Shown piece by piece: positions 44,801 to 52,789 of a stretch of 64,000 nucleotides of DNA (position 1 is the stretch's first letter; each line of letters begins with the position of its first letter). The stretch is from positions 62,001 to 126,000 of the forward strand of contig CAWEGR010000003.1 of assembly GCA_963808775.1 (NCBI GenBank), given 5' to 3'. Position numbers and translations under genes: made by a program. Below the pieces are notes generated by a model, which worked only from the letters and a program-made list of their open reading frames with translations, was not told where the DNA came from and did not search any database. The DNA is from JACVRW01 sp963808775. Lineage in GTDB: Bacteria; Actinomycetota; Thermoleophilia; Solirubrobacterales; Thermoleophilaceae.

Positions 44801-44888
44801 ACCAACCCGCCGCCCTATGTATCCGATCGACAGGCGACCCTCACGCATGGAGCGGCGGCGGTGAAACTGGACGGCTGTCGCCGCGGCG

Positions 44889-46103
44889 CTACTTGATCTG
44901 GTCGTAGACCTTGAACATCGGCAGGTACATCGCGATGACGATGAACCCGACGATTCCGCCGACCGCCACGATCATGATCGGCTCGAGGATCGAGGTGAGC
45001 GCCTTGACGGCGGCCTCGACCTGGTCCTCGTAGAAGTCCGCGACCTTGGTCATCATGGTCTCGAGGGCGCCCGTCTCCTCGCCCACGCCGATCATCTGGG
45101 TGACCATGACCGGGAAGGCCTCGGGCACCTCTGTCATCGGCTGGGTCAGCGTGCCGCCCTTCTTGACGGACTCGCGGACGTCCTCCATCGCCTTCTCGAT
45201 CACGCGGTTGCCCGACGTGCGGCCGGTGATGTCGATCGCCTCCAGCATCGGCACTCCCGCCGCGATCAGGCCGGAGAACGTGCGCGAGAAGCGCGCCAGC
45301 GCCACCTTCTGCACGATCCCGCCGATCTTCATCGGGAACTTCAGCTTGAGCCGGTCCCACTGCATGCGGCCGCGATCGGACTTCTTCCAGCGACGGAAGA
45401 CGAACACGACCGCCGCGACGACGGCGATCATGATGTACCAGCGCTGGGTGATCATGTGCGAGAGCCAGACCGTGAACTTGGTGATCGCGGGCAGCTCGCC
45501 GCCGAAGTCGTCGAAGATCTTCTCGAACACCGGCACGAGGAACGCGACGAGGGCGAACAGCACCACGAACGCGAAGCCGCCGATCAGCGACGGATACATC
45601 ATCGCCGCCTTGACCTGGCGGCGCAGCGCGGCGTCCTTCTCGAGCTGGTTCGCCACGCGGCCGAGCGTCTGGTCCAGGATGCCGCCCGTCTCACCGGCGG
45701 CCACCATCGCCACGTAGAGCTCGTTGAAGACGTCAGGGTGCCTCGCGAGCGCGTCCGAGAGCGCGACGCCGGCCTCGACGTCCTTGCGCACCTCGATGAA
45801 GGCCTCGCGCAGCTTGTCGCTCTCCGTCTGCTCCTCGATGACGTAGAGCGAGCGCAGCAGGGACATGCCGGACTGCACCATCGTGGCGAGCTGGCGTGAG
45901 GCGATGACGAGGTCGTCGGCCTTGACGCGCCGGAAGCGAGCGAGGATGTCGCCCGCGTTCGCGGCCTTCAGCTCCTCGATGTCGAGAACGATCAGCCCCT
46001 TCGAGCGCAGCTGCGAGGCGACGGTCTGCTTGTCGCCCGCCTCGATCTCGCCCTTGGTGGGAGAGCCGGCGAGGTCGAGCGCCTTGAATGCGTACGTGGC
46101 CAT
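44889..46103 (-). CDS. pilC: Type IV pilus inner-membrane platform protein PilC
   Basis: 404 residues, the standard GspF/PilC length. MATYAFKALDLAGSPTKGEI is the usual N-terminus. Two GspF repeats are visible: ASRQLATMVQSGMSLLRSLY...VAMVAAGETGGILDQTLGRV and ARFSRTFSGLIAAGVPMLEA...TQMIGVGEETGALETMMTKV. Three membrane helices are present (about 170-190, 220-240, 375-395). Both repeats carry the conserved GExxG(A/I)L motif. PilC couples the PilB/PilT motors to pilin extraction or insertion. It is 3 bp downstream of pilT in the pilB-pilT-pilC order. Confidence 0.96.
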   Translation of the reverse strand: MATYAFKALDLAGSPTKGEIEAGDKQTVASQLRSKGLIVLDIEELKAANAGDILARFRRVKADDLVIASRQLATMVQSGMSLLRSLYVIEEQTESDKLREAFIEVRKDVEAGVALSDALARHPDVFNELYVAMVAAGETGGILDQTLGRVANQLEKDAALRRQVKAAMMYPSLIGGFAFVVLFALVAFLVPVFEKIFDDFGGELPAITKFTVWLSHMITQRWYIMIAVVAAVVFVFRRWKKSDRGRMQWDRLKLKFPMKIGGIVQKVALARFSRTFSGLIAAGVPMLEAIDITGRTSGNRVIEKAMEDVRESVKKGGTLTQPMTEVPEAFPVMVTQMIGVGEETGALETMMTKVADFYEDQVEAAVKALTSILEPIMIVAVGGIVGFIVIAMYLPMFKVYDQIK

Positions 46104-46106
46104 CGT

Positions 46107-47180
46107 TTACGCCGCCCTGACAGTGCCCATCAGGCGCCGCAGCTCTTCCGGGGTTCCGGAGCGCGCCTCGGCGAGCTCCCTCGTGATCTTCGACTCGCGC
46201 ACGAGCTGGACGAGCGAGGCATCCATGGTCTGCATGCCGAACTGGCCTCCGGTCTGAAGCGCGGAGTAGATCTGGTGCGTCTTGCCCTCGCGGATCAGGT
46301 TGCGCACGGCGGGCGTCGGCACCAGCACCTCGGTGGCGCAGCAGCGCCCGCGGCCATCGGCCGTCGGGAGCAGCTGCTGGGTCACGATGCCCTGCAGGGC
46401 GACCGACAGCTGCACGCGCACCTGCTGCTGCTGCTCCGGCGGGAACACGTCGACGATACGGTCGACCGTCTGAGCCGTGTCCTGCGTGTGCAGCGTGGCG
46501 AAGACGAGGTGGCCGGTCTCGGCCGCCGTCAGGGCGGTGGCGATCGTCTCGAGGTCGCGCATCTCGCCGACGAGGATCACGTCGGGGTCCTGGCGCAACG
46601 CGGCCTTGAGCCCGAGCGCGAAGCTCTGAGCGTCGGCGCCCAGCTCGCGCTGGTTGACGATGCAGCTCTTATGCCGGTGGAGGAACTCGATCGGATCCTC
46701 GATCGAAAGGATGTGCTCGTGCCGCGTGTCGTTGATCAGGTCGAGCATCGCGGCGAGCGTCGTCGACTTGCCCGAGCCCGTCGGGCCCGTGACGAGGACG
46801 AACCCGCGCGGCTTCTTCGTGAAGTCCTCGAGCACCCTCGGAAGGCCGAGGCTGTCGAGCTTCGGCATCTCGCTCGGGATCAGGCGGAAGGCCGCGGACA
46901 GCGACGCGCGCTGCATGTACGCGTTGACGCGGAAGCGCGCCTTGCCGGGAATCGAATAGGCGAAGTCGATCTGCCAGTCCGTCTCGAGCCTCTGACGCTG
47001 GTCGTTCGTGAGGATCGAGTAGATGACCTCGCGGGTCATCTGCGGCGTCAGGCGCGGGTAGTCCAGCGCATGCAGCCGGCCGTGGTGGCGGATCATGGGC
47101 GGTGAGCCTGCGGTCAGGTGCAGGTCGGAGGCGTTCCGTTCCATTACCTGAAGCAGGACTTCGGCGAAGTCGAACTCCAT
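46107..47180 (-). CDS. pilT: Pilus retraction ATPase PilT
   Basis: 357 residues. FAEVLLQVMERNASDLHLTA is the typical PilT opening. Walker A is VTGPTGSGKSTTLAAML (about 129-145), the Asp box LSIEDPIEFLH, Walker B VGEMRDLETIATALTAAETG and the His box ATLHTQDTAQTVDRIVDVFP. The C-terminal AVRNLIREGKTHQIYSALQT matches the AIRNLIRE signature that distinguishes PilT retraction motors from extension ATPases. Its presence implies dynamic, retractable pili capable of twitching or DNA uptake. Confidence 0.96.
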   Translation of the reverse strand: MEFDFAEVLLQVMERNASDLHLTAGSPPMIRHHGRLHALDYPRLTPQMTREVIYSILTNDQRQRLETDWQIDFAYSIPGKARFRVNAYMQRASLSAAFRLIPSEMPKLDSLGLPRVLEDFTKKPRGFVLVTGPTGSGKSTTLAAMLDLINDTRHEHILSIEDPIEFLHRHKSCIVNQRELGADAQSFALGLKAALRQDPDVILVGEMRDLETIATALTAAETGHLVFATLHTQDTAQTVDRIVDVFPPEQQQQVRVQLSVALQGIVTQQLLPTADGRGRCCATEVLVPTPAVRNLIREGKTHQIYSALQTGGQFGMQTMDASLVQLVRESKITRELAEARSGTPEELRRLMGTVRAA

Positions 47181-47209
47181 TTGGGTCTCCTATCGGCTGG
47201 AGGGCCGGA

Positions 47210-48985
47210 TCACGTGACTCTCGCCACCTCTGCTATGGACGTGATGCCGTTCTTGACCTTCTCGAAGCCGTCGACGCGGAGCGTTCGCATGCCCTGCGCC
47301 ACGGCCACCTTCCGTATGTCTTCGGCAGATGAGCGCTCAACCGTGAGGTCGCGGACCTCATCCGAGACGACCATCACCTCGTAGAGGCCCGTCCGGCCCT
47401 TGTAGCCAGAGCCGCCGCAGCGGCCGCAGCCGACCGGCTCGTAGGCCTCGAGGTCGAACGCGACGTTGAAGCCCGCCTTCTCGAGCGAGGACACGCTGAG
47501 CATGATCCGGCGCTTGCAGTAGGTGCAGAGCTGCCGCACGAGCCGCTGGGCCACGATGGCCACGATCGCGGACGCGGAGAGGAAGGGCTCGATGCCCATC
47601 TCGGTCAGGCGCGTGATCGCGCTCGGAGCGTCGTTCGTGTGCAGCGTCGAGAGGACGAGATGCCCGGTGAGCGCCGACTCGATCGCGATCTTGGCGGTCT
47701 CGCCGTCGCGGATCTCGCCGACCATGATCACGTCGGGGTCCGCGCGCAGCATCGCGCGCAGGCCGCCCGCGAAGGTCAATCCCGCCTTCAGGTGCACCTG
47801 CAGCTGGTTGACGCCGGCGAGCTGGTACTCGACGGGGTCCTCGATCGTGATGATGTTGCGCTCGGGCTCGTTGATCTCGTTGAGCGCCGCGTAGAGCGTG
47901 GTCGACTTGCCCGATCCGGTCGGGCCCGTGACGAGCACGGCGCCGTAGGCGCGCCGGAACGCGTCCTCGAACAGCGCCTCGCTCGTCTCCGACATGCCGA
48001 GCGCGTCCAGGCCGATCAGGGCCGCGGACTTGTCGAGGATGCGCATCACGAGCCCCTCGCCGTCGACGCGCGGCATGGTCACGACGCGCGTGTCGATCGC
48101 GTGGCCCTCGACGGTGAGTGAGACGCGGCCGTCCTGCGGGACGCGCTTCTCGGCGATGTCGAGCGCGGCCATGATCTTCACGCGCGAGATCACGCCGGGG
48201 ATCATGCGCTTGGGGATCTGCGTGGTCTCGCGCAGCACGCCGTCCACCCGGAAGCGCACGCGCATCTCGCGGCCCTCGGGCTCGAAGTGGATGTCCGAGG
48301 CGCCCTCCTCGACCGCCTGGGCGATGATCGAGTTGACGAGCTTGATGACCGGCGCGTCCTCGGCGGACTCCCGGATCTCGGTGATGTCGGCGAGCTCGTC
48401 CTCACCCTGCTCGACCGCCTCGGCGACCGCTTCGTCGAGCCGGCTCATGCGCGAGATCAGCCCGTTGATGTCGTCCGGAGAGGCCACCACCGGCTGGACC
48501 TCGCCGCCGGTCCGCAGCTTCAGGTCGTCGAGGGCGAGCACGTTCGACGGATCCGACATCGCCACGAGCAGGTGGCCCTTGTCGTCGTAGCCGACCGGCG
48601 CCGCGCCGAGCTTGCGCGCCATCTGCGCGGGGATCAGGTTGAGCGCGCGCACGTCCGCCTTGAAGACGGCCAGGTCCACGTGATGGAGCCCGAAGCGCTG
48701 GGCGATCGCCCGCGAGAGCTGGTCGCCCGTGATCATCCCCGACTCGACCAGCAGCTGCTCCGGAGAGCGGCTCTCGGTCTTCGCCTGCTCGACGACCGGG
48801 TCCACGCGCTCGCGCGGGAGAAACCCCATCTCGACGATCACGTCTGAGATGAAGCGCGAACCGCCCTTGCGCTGAGGAGGCGTCAGCCCGTTGAACGGGA
48901 CGTCCTCCGGCGCGGCCTCCGCCGCCGCGGGCGAGCCAGCCGGAACAGCCCGAAGCTGCGCCGACCCGCCCTGGCTCTCGCTCAT
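47210..48985 (-). CDS. pilB: Pilus extension ATPase PilB with MshEN-like N-terminal domain
   Basis: 591 residues. The N-terminal region (about 40-180: VIVEMGFLPRERVDPVVEQA, SPEQLLVESGMITGDQLSRA, IAQRFGLHHVDLAVFKADVR) fits the GspE_N/MshEN type that binds c-di-GMP in some homologues. The ATPase core has Walker A GPTGSGKSTTLYAALN, Asp box IITIEDPVEYQL, Walker B MVGEIRDGETAKIAIES and His box LSTLHTNDAPSAITRL. The zinc module is CTYCKRR...VGCGRCGGSGYKGRTG. It powers pilus extension on PilC. The start ATGAGC overlaps the upstream anchored-protein stop by 4 bp. Confidence 0.96.
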   Translation of the reverse strand: MSESQGGSAQLRAVPAGSPAAAEAAPEDVPFNGLTPPQRKGGSRFISDVIVEMGFLPRERVDPVVEQAKTESRSPEQLLVESGMITGDQLSRAIAQRFGLHHVDLAVFKADVRALNLIPAQMARKLGAAPVGYDDKGHLLVAMSDPSNVLALDDLKLRTGGEVQPVVASPDDINGLISRMSRLDEAVAEAVEQGEDELADITEIRESAEDAPVIKLVNSIIAQAVEEGASDIHFEPEGREMRVRFRVDGVLRETTQIPKRMIPGVISRVKIMAALDIAEKRVPQDGRVSLTVEGHAIDTRVVTMPRVDGEGLVMRILDKSAALIGLDALGMSETSEALFEDAFRRAYGAVLVTGPTGSGKSTTLYAALNEINEPERNIITIEDPVEYQLAGVNQLQVHLKAGLTFAGGLRAMLRADPDVIMVGEIRDGETAKIAIESALTGHLVLSTLHTNDAPSAITRLTEMGIEPFLSASAIVAIVAQRLVRQLCTYCKRRIMLSVSSLEKAGFNVAFDLEAYEPVGCGRCGGSGYKGRTGLYEVMVVSDEVRDLTVERSSAEDIRKVAVAQGMRTLRVDGFEKVKNGITSIAEVARVT

Positions 48986-50274
48986 CGCGCGTCCGTGACG
49001 ACCTGGACCAGCGAGGGGCCGTCGACGTAGCCCTCGATGAGGCGGGCATTGCCGTCGGTGTCGATCACGACGACCGCGGGCACCTCGTTGACGCCCAGGC
49101 TCTCGACCAGGTCGCCGTAGCGACCGATGTTCACGACGAGGTCCGTGAGCACCACGGCCTTCGTCTCGCGCTTGACCGAGCGGACCGATGTCTCGACGGC
49201 CTTGTCGTCGAGGCCACGCGGGTTCGCGAGGAAGAGCACGACCTTGTCGTTCTGGCGCAGGGCCTTCTTGAGCTTCTGCGGGTTGTTCACGCCCTGGAGG
49301 CCGGCGCGGATCAGCGACGGGTCACCGCCGGCGACCGTGGCCGAGCTCTCGAGGGCCGTGCGCATGAAGTCGCCGAAGGCGCCGCTCGGAAGCTTCGTGG
49401 AGACCTTGGCCGGAGCCTCGATCGTCTGCGGCTCGCCGACGTCGGTCAGGTTCAGCTCGAGCGAGGCCGTCACGGCACCCGTGCCGGGCACGGCGAGCTC
49501 GACGTCCGCGGTCAGGCGGCGAAGGATCTTGTCCTCCTTGCCGACCCACACGTCCAGGTCGACCTGCTTGACGGCCTTCTCGACCTGGGCCACCGCGTTC
49601 TGCGGCAGCGCTGCCGCGGCCTGGCCCCCTGCCTGCTGCTGGGCGAAGCCGATGATGTCCTTGGCGGCCTTGGGCGCGTCGACGCTGGCGGAGACGTGCT
49701 CGGTCTCGACGCCGTCGATCGTCTCGCTGCCCTCGGAGCTGACGTTCTCGACCCACTTCGCGGGGTCGAACGGCAGCTGGGCCGCGTCCGCCTGGCCCGC
49801 GGCGTTCTCCGCTTCGTCCGCGTTCACGACGTTCTGCCAGACGTCCTCGGGAACGAGGTAGCCGGTGTCGCCGTCGACGAAGTAGGCCTTGCCGTCGACC
49901 GTGACGAAGCCGCCCTCGACCTTCGTGCCGGGCACGTCGAGCTTCACGTCGACCTCGACTGCGGGCTGCTTGGCCGACGCGTCCGTGGCGCCGCTCAGCT
50001 CGAGCGAGCCGGACTGACCCTGCGCGCGAATGGAGGCGTCGAGGTCGAAGCGGGCGCTCTCGACGTTCGACTGGAAGGCCGCCTGCAGCGCATCCTCGGG
50101 CGACAGCTCAGCCGGCGCGGGCGCGGGCGCCTGCTGCGACCCGGCGTCGTCCGCCGGAGCGGACGTGCTGTCCACCGAGTTGTTGCGCGTCTGCTGTACA
50201 GCGAAAACCGTGGCTCCGAGCAGCGCGACTCCGATGAGGACGAGGAGGAAGGGGCGGGAGACGGACATTGCCAC
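48982..50274 (-). CDS. Membrane-anchored protein with LppX/LolA-like and thioredoxin-like domains
   Basis: About 430 residues. One N-terminal helix (FLLVLIGVALLGATVFAVQQ) is followed by a low-complexity linker. A region of about 210 residues with alternating strands comes next (ALQAAFQSNVESARFDLDAS, VEVDVKLDVPGTKVEGGFVT, DGKAYFVDGDTGYLVPEDVW, ILRRLTADVELAVPGTGAV). It resembles the LppX/LprG/LolA lipid-binding fold. A C-terminal domain of about 110 residues (KALRQNDKVVLFLANPRGLD, VVLTDLVVNIGRYGDLVESL, GVNEVPAVVVIDTDGNARLI) looks like a thioredoxin fold with the cis-Pro (EVPAV) but without a CxxC motif. Start ATG 50268 or GTG 50274. It leads the pilB-pilT-pilC unit and overlaps pilB by 4 bp. 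Function unknown. Confidence 0.7.
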   Translation of the reverse strand: MAMSVSRPFLLVLIGVALLGATVFAVQQTRNNSVDSTSAPADDAGSQQAPAPAPAELSPEDALQAAFQSNVESARFDLDASIRAQGQSGSLELSGATDASAKQPAVEVDVKLDVPGTKVEGGFVTVDGKAYFVDGDTGYLVPEDVWQNVVNADEAENAAGQADAAQLPFDPAKWVENVSSEGSETIDGVETEHVSASVDAPKAAKDIIGFAQQQAGGQAAAALPQNAVAQVEKAVKQVDLDVWVGKEDKILRRLTADVELAVPGTGAVTASLELNLTDVGEPQTIEAPAKVSTKLPSGAFGDFMRTALESSATVAGGDPSLIRAGLQGVNNPQKLKKALRQNDKVVLFLANPRGLDDKAVETSVRSVKRETKAVVLTDLVVNIGRYGDLVESLGVNEVPAVVVIDTDGNARLIEGYVDGPSLVQVVTDAR

Positions 50275-50301
50275 GCATATCGGCAGGCTCCCCCCTCTTG
50301 T

Positions 50302-51091
50302 TTAGGCCTGCGATGGGCGACTGGACATCGCGGCCGCTCTGCGCATGATGTCCAGCGGCGCGGGCCGGCCGGTCCAGCGCTCGAAGCTGCGCGCGCCCTG
50401 GCGCACGAGCACCTCCAGCCCGTCGACCACGCGGGCGCCGCGCTCGAGCCCGCGGCGCGCCAGCGGTGTGCGCTCGGCGCCGTACACGAGGTCGACCACG
50501 ACCCCGGCGTCCACGAGCGGCAGGCCGTCGAGGGTGTCGTCACGTCCCAGGCCGACGGCGGTCGCGTTCACGAGCATGTCGAATGCGCCCGCGGGAGCGT
50601 CGGACTGACCCGCGCCGAACTCGTCCGCGAGCGCGCGTGCGCGCTCGGGCGAGCGGTTCCAGATCACCACCTCCACCCCGGCCTCGCGAAGCGCCCAGAC
50701 CGCCGCCCGGGCCGCCCCGCCGGCCCCGAGCACCAGTGCCCGCCCGGCCGGCATCCCCGAGCGCGTCGAGCAGACCGCCGGCGTCCGTGTTGTCGCCAGC
50801 GATGCGCCCGTCGTCCTCGAACGTGAGCGTGTTCACCGCACCGATCGCACCGGCCGCCGCGCCGAGCTCGTCACAGAGCGCGTGGGCCGCGAGCTTGTGC
50901 GGGATCGTCACGTTTGCGCCGCGGTAGCCCGAGGCCGGGAGCGCGCGCACGACGGCCTCGAAGCGCTCGGGCGCGAGCGGAAGGTGGAAGTAGCGCCAGT
51001 CGAGTCCGAGCTCGGCGAAGGCGGCGTTCATCATGGCCGGCGAGCGGCTGTGCGCCACGGGGAAGCCAAGGACGCCGGCGTAGGTCGTCAA
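50302..51091 (-). CDS. aroE: Shikimate dehydrogenase (one-base frameshift)
   Basis: The enzyme reduces 3-dehydroshikimate with NADPH. From TTG 51091, which overlaps the mltG stop: TTYAGVLGFPVAHSRSPAMM (shikimate-binding SRSP), ANVTIPHKLAAHAL with the catalytic Lys, IGAVNTLTFEDDGRIAGDNT and DAGGLLDALG. The frame then breaks in a GGGG run near 50756. Removing one G continues MPAGRALVLGAGGAARAAVW (NADP-binding GAGGAARA), VNATAVGLG and the C-terminal helices, ending SSRPSQA, total 262 residues. No upstream ATG fits. It lies between mltG and the pilB-pilT-pilC unit. Confidence 0.93.
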
Positions 51092-52384
51092 CAGTCGGTG
51101 AGCGACTTGCCGCGGCGCTCTTCGCGCGCACGGTTGTACTCGTCGACGTAGCGCTGGAACTCGGCGTCCGTCTCGGCGAACTTGTGGGTGCCGTTGCCGC
51201 ACACCTTCGCGACGTAGAAGAGGTAGTCCGTCTTCGCCGGGTTCGCCGCCGCGCGGATCGAGGCGAGCCCGGGGTTGCCGATCGGGCCGGGCGGGCAGGC
51301 CCGTGTGCAGACGCGTGTTGTACGGGCTCGGGTTGGCGAGCTCCGACTGCTTCAGAGGCTCCGTCCAGTTGCCGGTGATGAAGCGCACGGTGGCGTCGAT
51401 GCCGAGCCCGATGTCGTTCTTCAGGCGGTTGTAGATGACCGAGGCGATGACGGGCCGCTCCTTCGCGACCATCGCCTCGCGGTCGATCAGCGACGCGATG
51501 ATCAGGACGTCGTACTCGGTCAGGTTCTTGCGCTTCGCGTAGCTCATGTCGACCTTCGCGAAGTTGCGCTTGAAGGCCTTGATCTGCTCGTCGACGAGCG
51601 TCTTGGCGGGCCGCCCCTTCCTGAGCTCGTAGGTGGCCGGGAAGAGGAAGCCCTCGAGGCTCCGCGGACCCTCGGCGCCGTAGTTCCTCGGGTTCAGGCG
51701 CGGATTGCGCCGCGTCGCGCGCAGGTAGTTCCCGCGCAGGTCCGCCTGGCGCACGATCGGCGCCATCTCCTTGCGGGAGAGGCCCTCCGGCAGCGAGACG
51801 ACCGTGACGTTCGGCGGAACGCCCTGCTCGAGCTCGTCGAGGGCAGCGGTGAAGCTCATGTCCTCGCGCAGGACGAACGAGCCCGGCTTCAGCTCGCCCG
51901 TGCGCCCGGCGATGCGCGCGCGCAGCTGGAAGAAGCGCGCGCTCGAGACCACGCCGTTGTCCTCGAGGATCGTCGCGATGTCGCCGAGGCTGGCGCCGCG
52001 CGGGATCTCGACGCGCACCCGGGCGCCCTCGCTCTCGCCCTTGAAGGGCTGAAACAGGGAGACGAGGAACCACGCGGCGAACGCGAGCACGCCGAGGGCG
52101 ATGAGCGCCGCGACGATCCTGCCCCAGCGCGGCCCGTCGCCGCGCGGCCGGCGCGGGCGGCGCGCGGCCTGCCCGTCGCCGTCGCGCCCGTCGCCGTCGC
52201 GACCCATGCCGGTGCGCTGCTCGGCCGCGGCGAGCCAGTCCGCGGGAGGAGCGGACGGAGTGGAGGGAGCGGGCGCCGGGGGCGCGGCCGTGCGGCCGGT
52301 GCGTCGCGCCTCGCGCTCTCGCCTCGCGGCCTCCCTCTCCTCAGGGCTGCGTCCGCCCGGGACGGGCGGCGGTCCCGAGCTCAC
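51088..52384 (-). CDS. mltG: Endolytic murein transglycosylase MltG (one-base frameshift)
   Basis: 431 residues when repaired. A long charged cytoplasmic N-terminus (RSPEEREAARREREARRTGR...) and one membrane helix (VAALIALGVLAFAAWFLVSL) precede the YceG domain: VRVEIPRGASLGDIATILED, ELKPGSFVLREDM, the catalytic Glu in SLEGFLFPATYEL, YDVLIIASLIDREAMVAKER and NPSPYNTRLHTGLPPGPIGN. The last motif crosses the break. A CCC near 51294 carries one extra C, and after repair the protein continues NPGLASIRAAANPAKTDYLF and ends SLTDC. It cleaves nascent peptidoglycan strands. GTG 52384 overlaps ruvX. Confidence 0.92.
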
Positions 52385-52785
52385 TCGGTTGTTCCCGCTC
52401 CGGTCCGTGAGGCGCTGAGCCAGCTCTCGAGCAGGTGCGCGGCGGCGCGAGAGTCGGTCTCGCCCTCGCCGCCGATGCGCTCGGCGAGCCGCGTGGTCAG
52501 ACGTTCGTCGTGCAGCTCCACCGGAACATTGAGTCTCCGCTCGAGCCGCTCTGCAAACGCGCGCGCCGCTCGAGCCTGCTCGCCCTCCTCGCCCGCGAGG
52601 GTGAGTGGAAGCCCCACCAGCACGCGCTCCGCGCCCAGCTCCTCCGCGAGCGCGGCCACGCGCGCGAGACCCTTCTTCGTGTCGGGGCGCTCGACGGCGG
52701 CGAGCGGCGTGGCGAGCGTGCCGGTCGGATCGGAGACCGCACAGCCGCAGCGCGCGGCGCCGTGATCGAGGGCGAGCACGCGCAT
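52381..52785 (-). CDS. ruvX: Putative pre-16S rRNA nuclease / Holliday junction resolvase-like RuvX (YqgF)
   Basis: 134 residues from ATG 52785 (MRVLALDHGAARCGCAVSDP). RNase H-fold metal-site residues are visible at LALDHG, VLVGLPLTLAGEEGEQARAA and HDERLTTRLAE (D/E residues), with a final Asp-containing EGETDSRAAAHLLESWL. The family processes 16S rRNA ends in E. coli. It follows alaS by 4 bp and overlaps mltG by 4 bp: the common alaS-ruvX-mltG-aroE order. Confidence 0.93.
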   Translation of the reverse strand: MRVLALDHGAARCGCAVSDPTGTLATPLAAVERPDTKKGLARVAALAEELGAERVLVGLPLTLAGEEGEQARAARAFAERLERRLNVPVELHDERLTTRLAERIGGEGETDSRAAAHLLESWLSASRTGAGTTE

Positions 52786-52789
52786 CGGC

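Noticed and set aside
50540..52384. A single 614-residue frame joining MltG and AroE
   Set aside because: It exists only because the mltG frameshift drops into the aroE frame. The bridging sequence is Arg/Pro-rich shadow, and both families are recovered intact with normal ends after removing one base in each.
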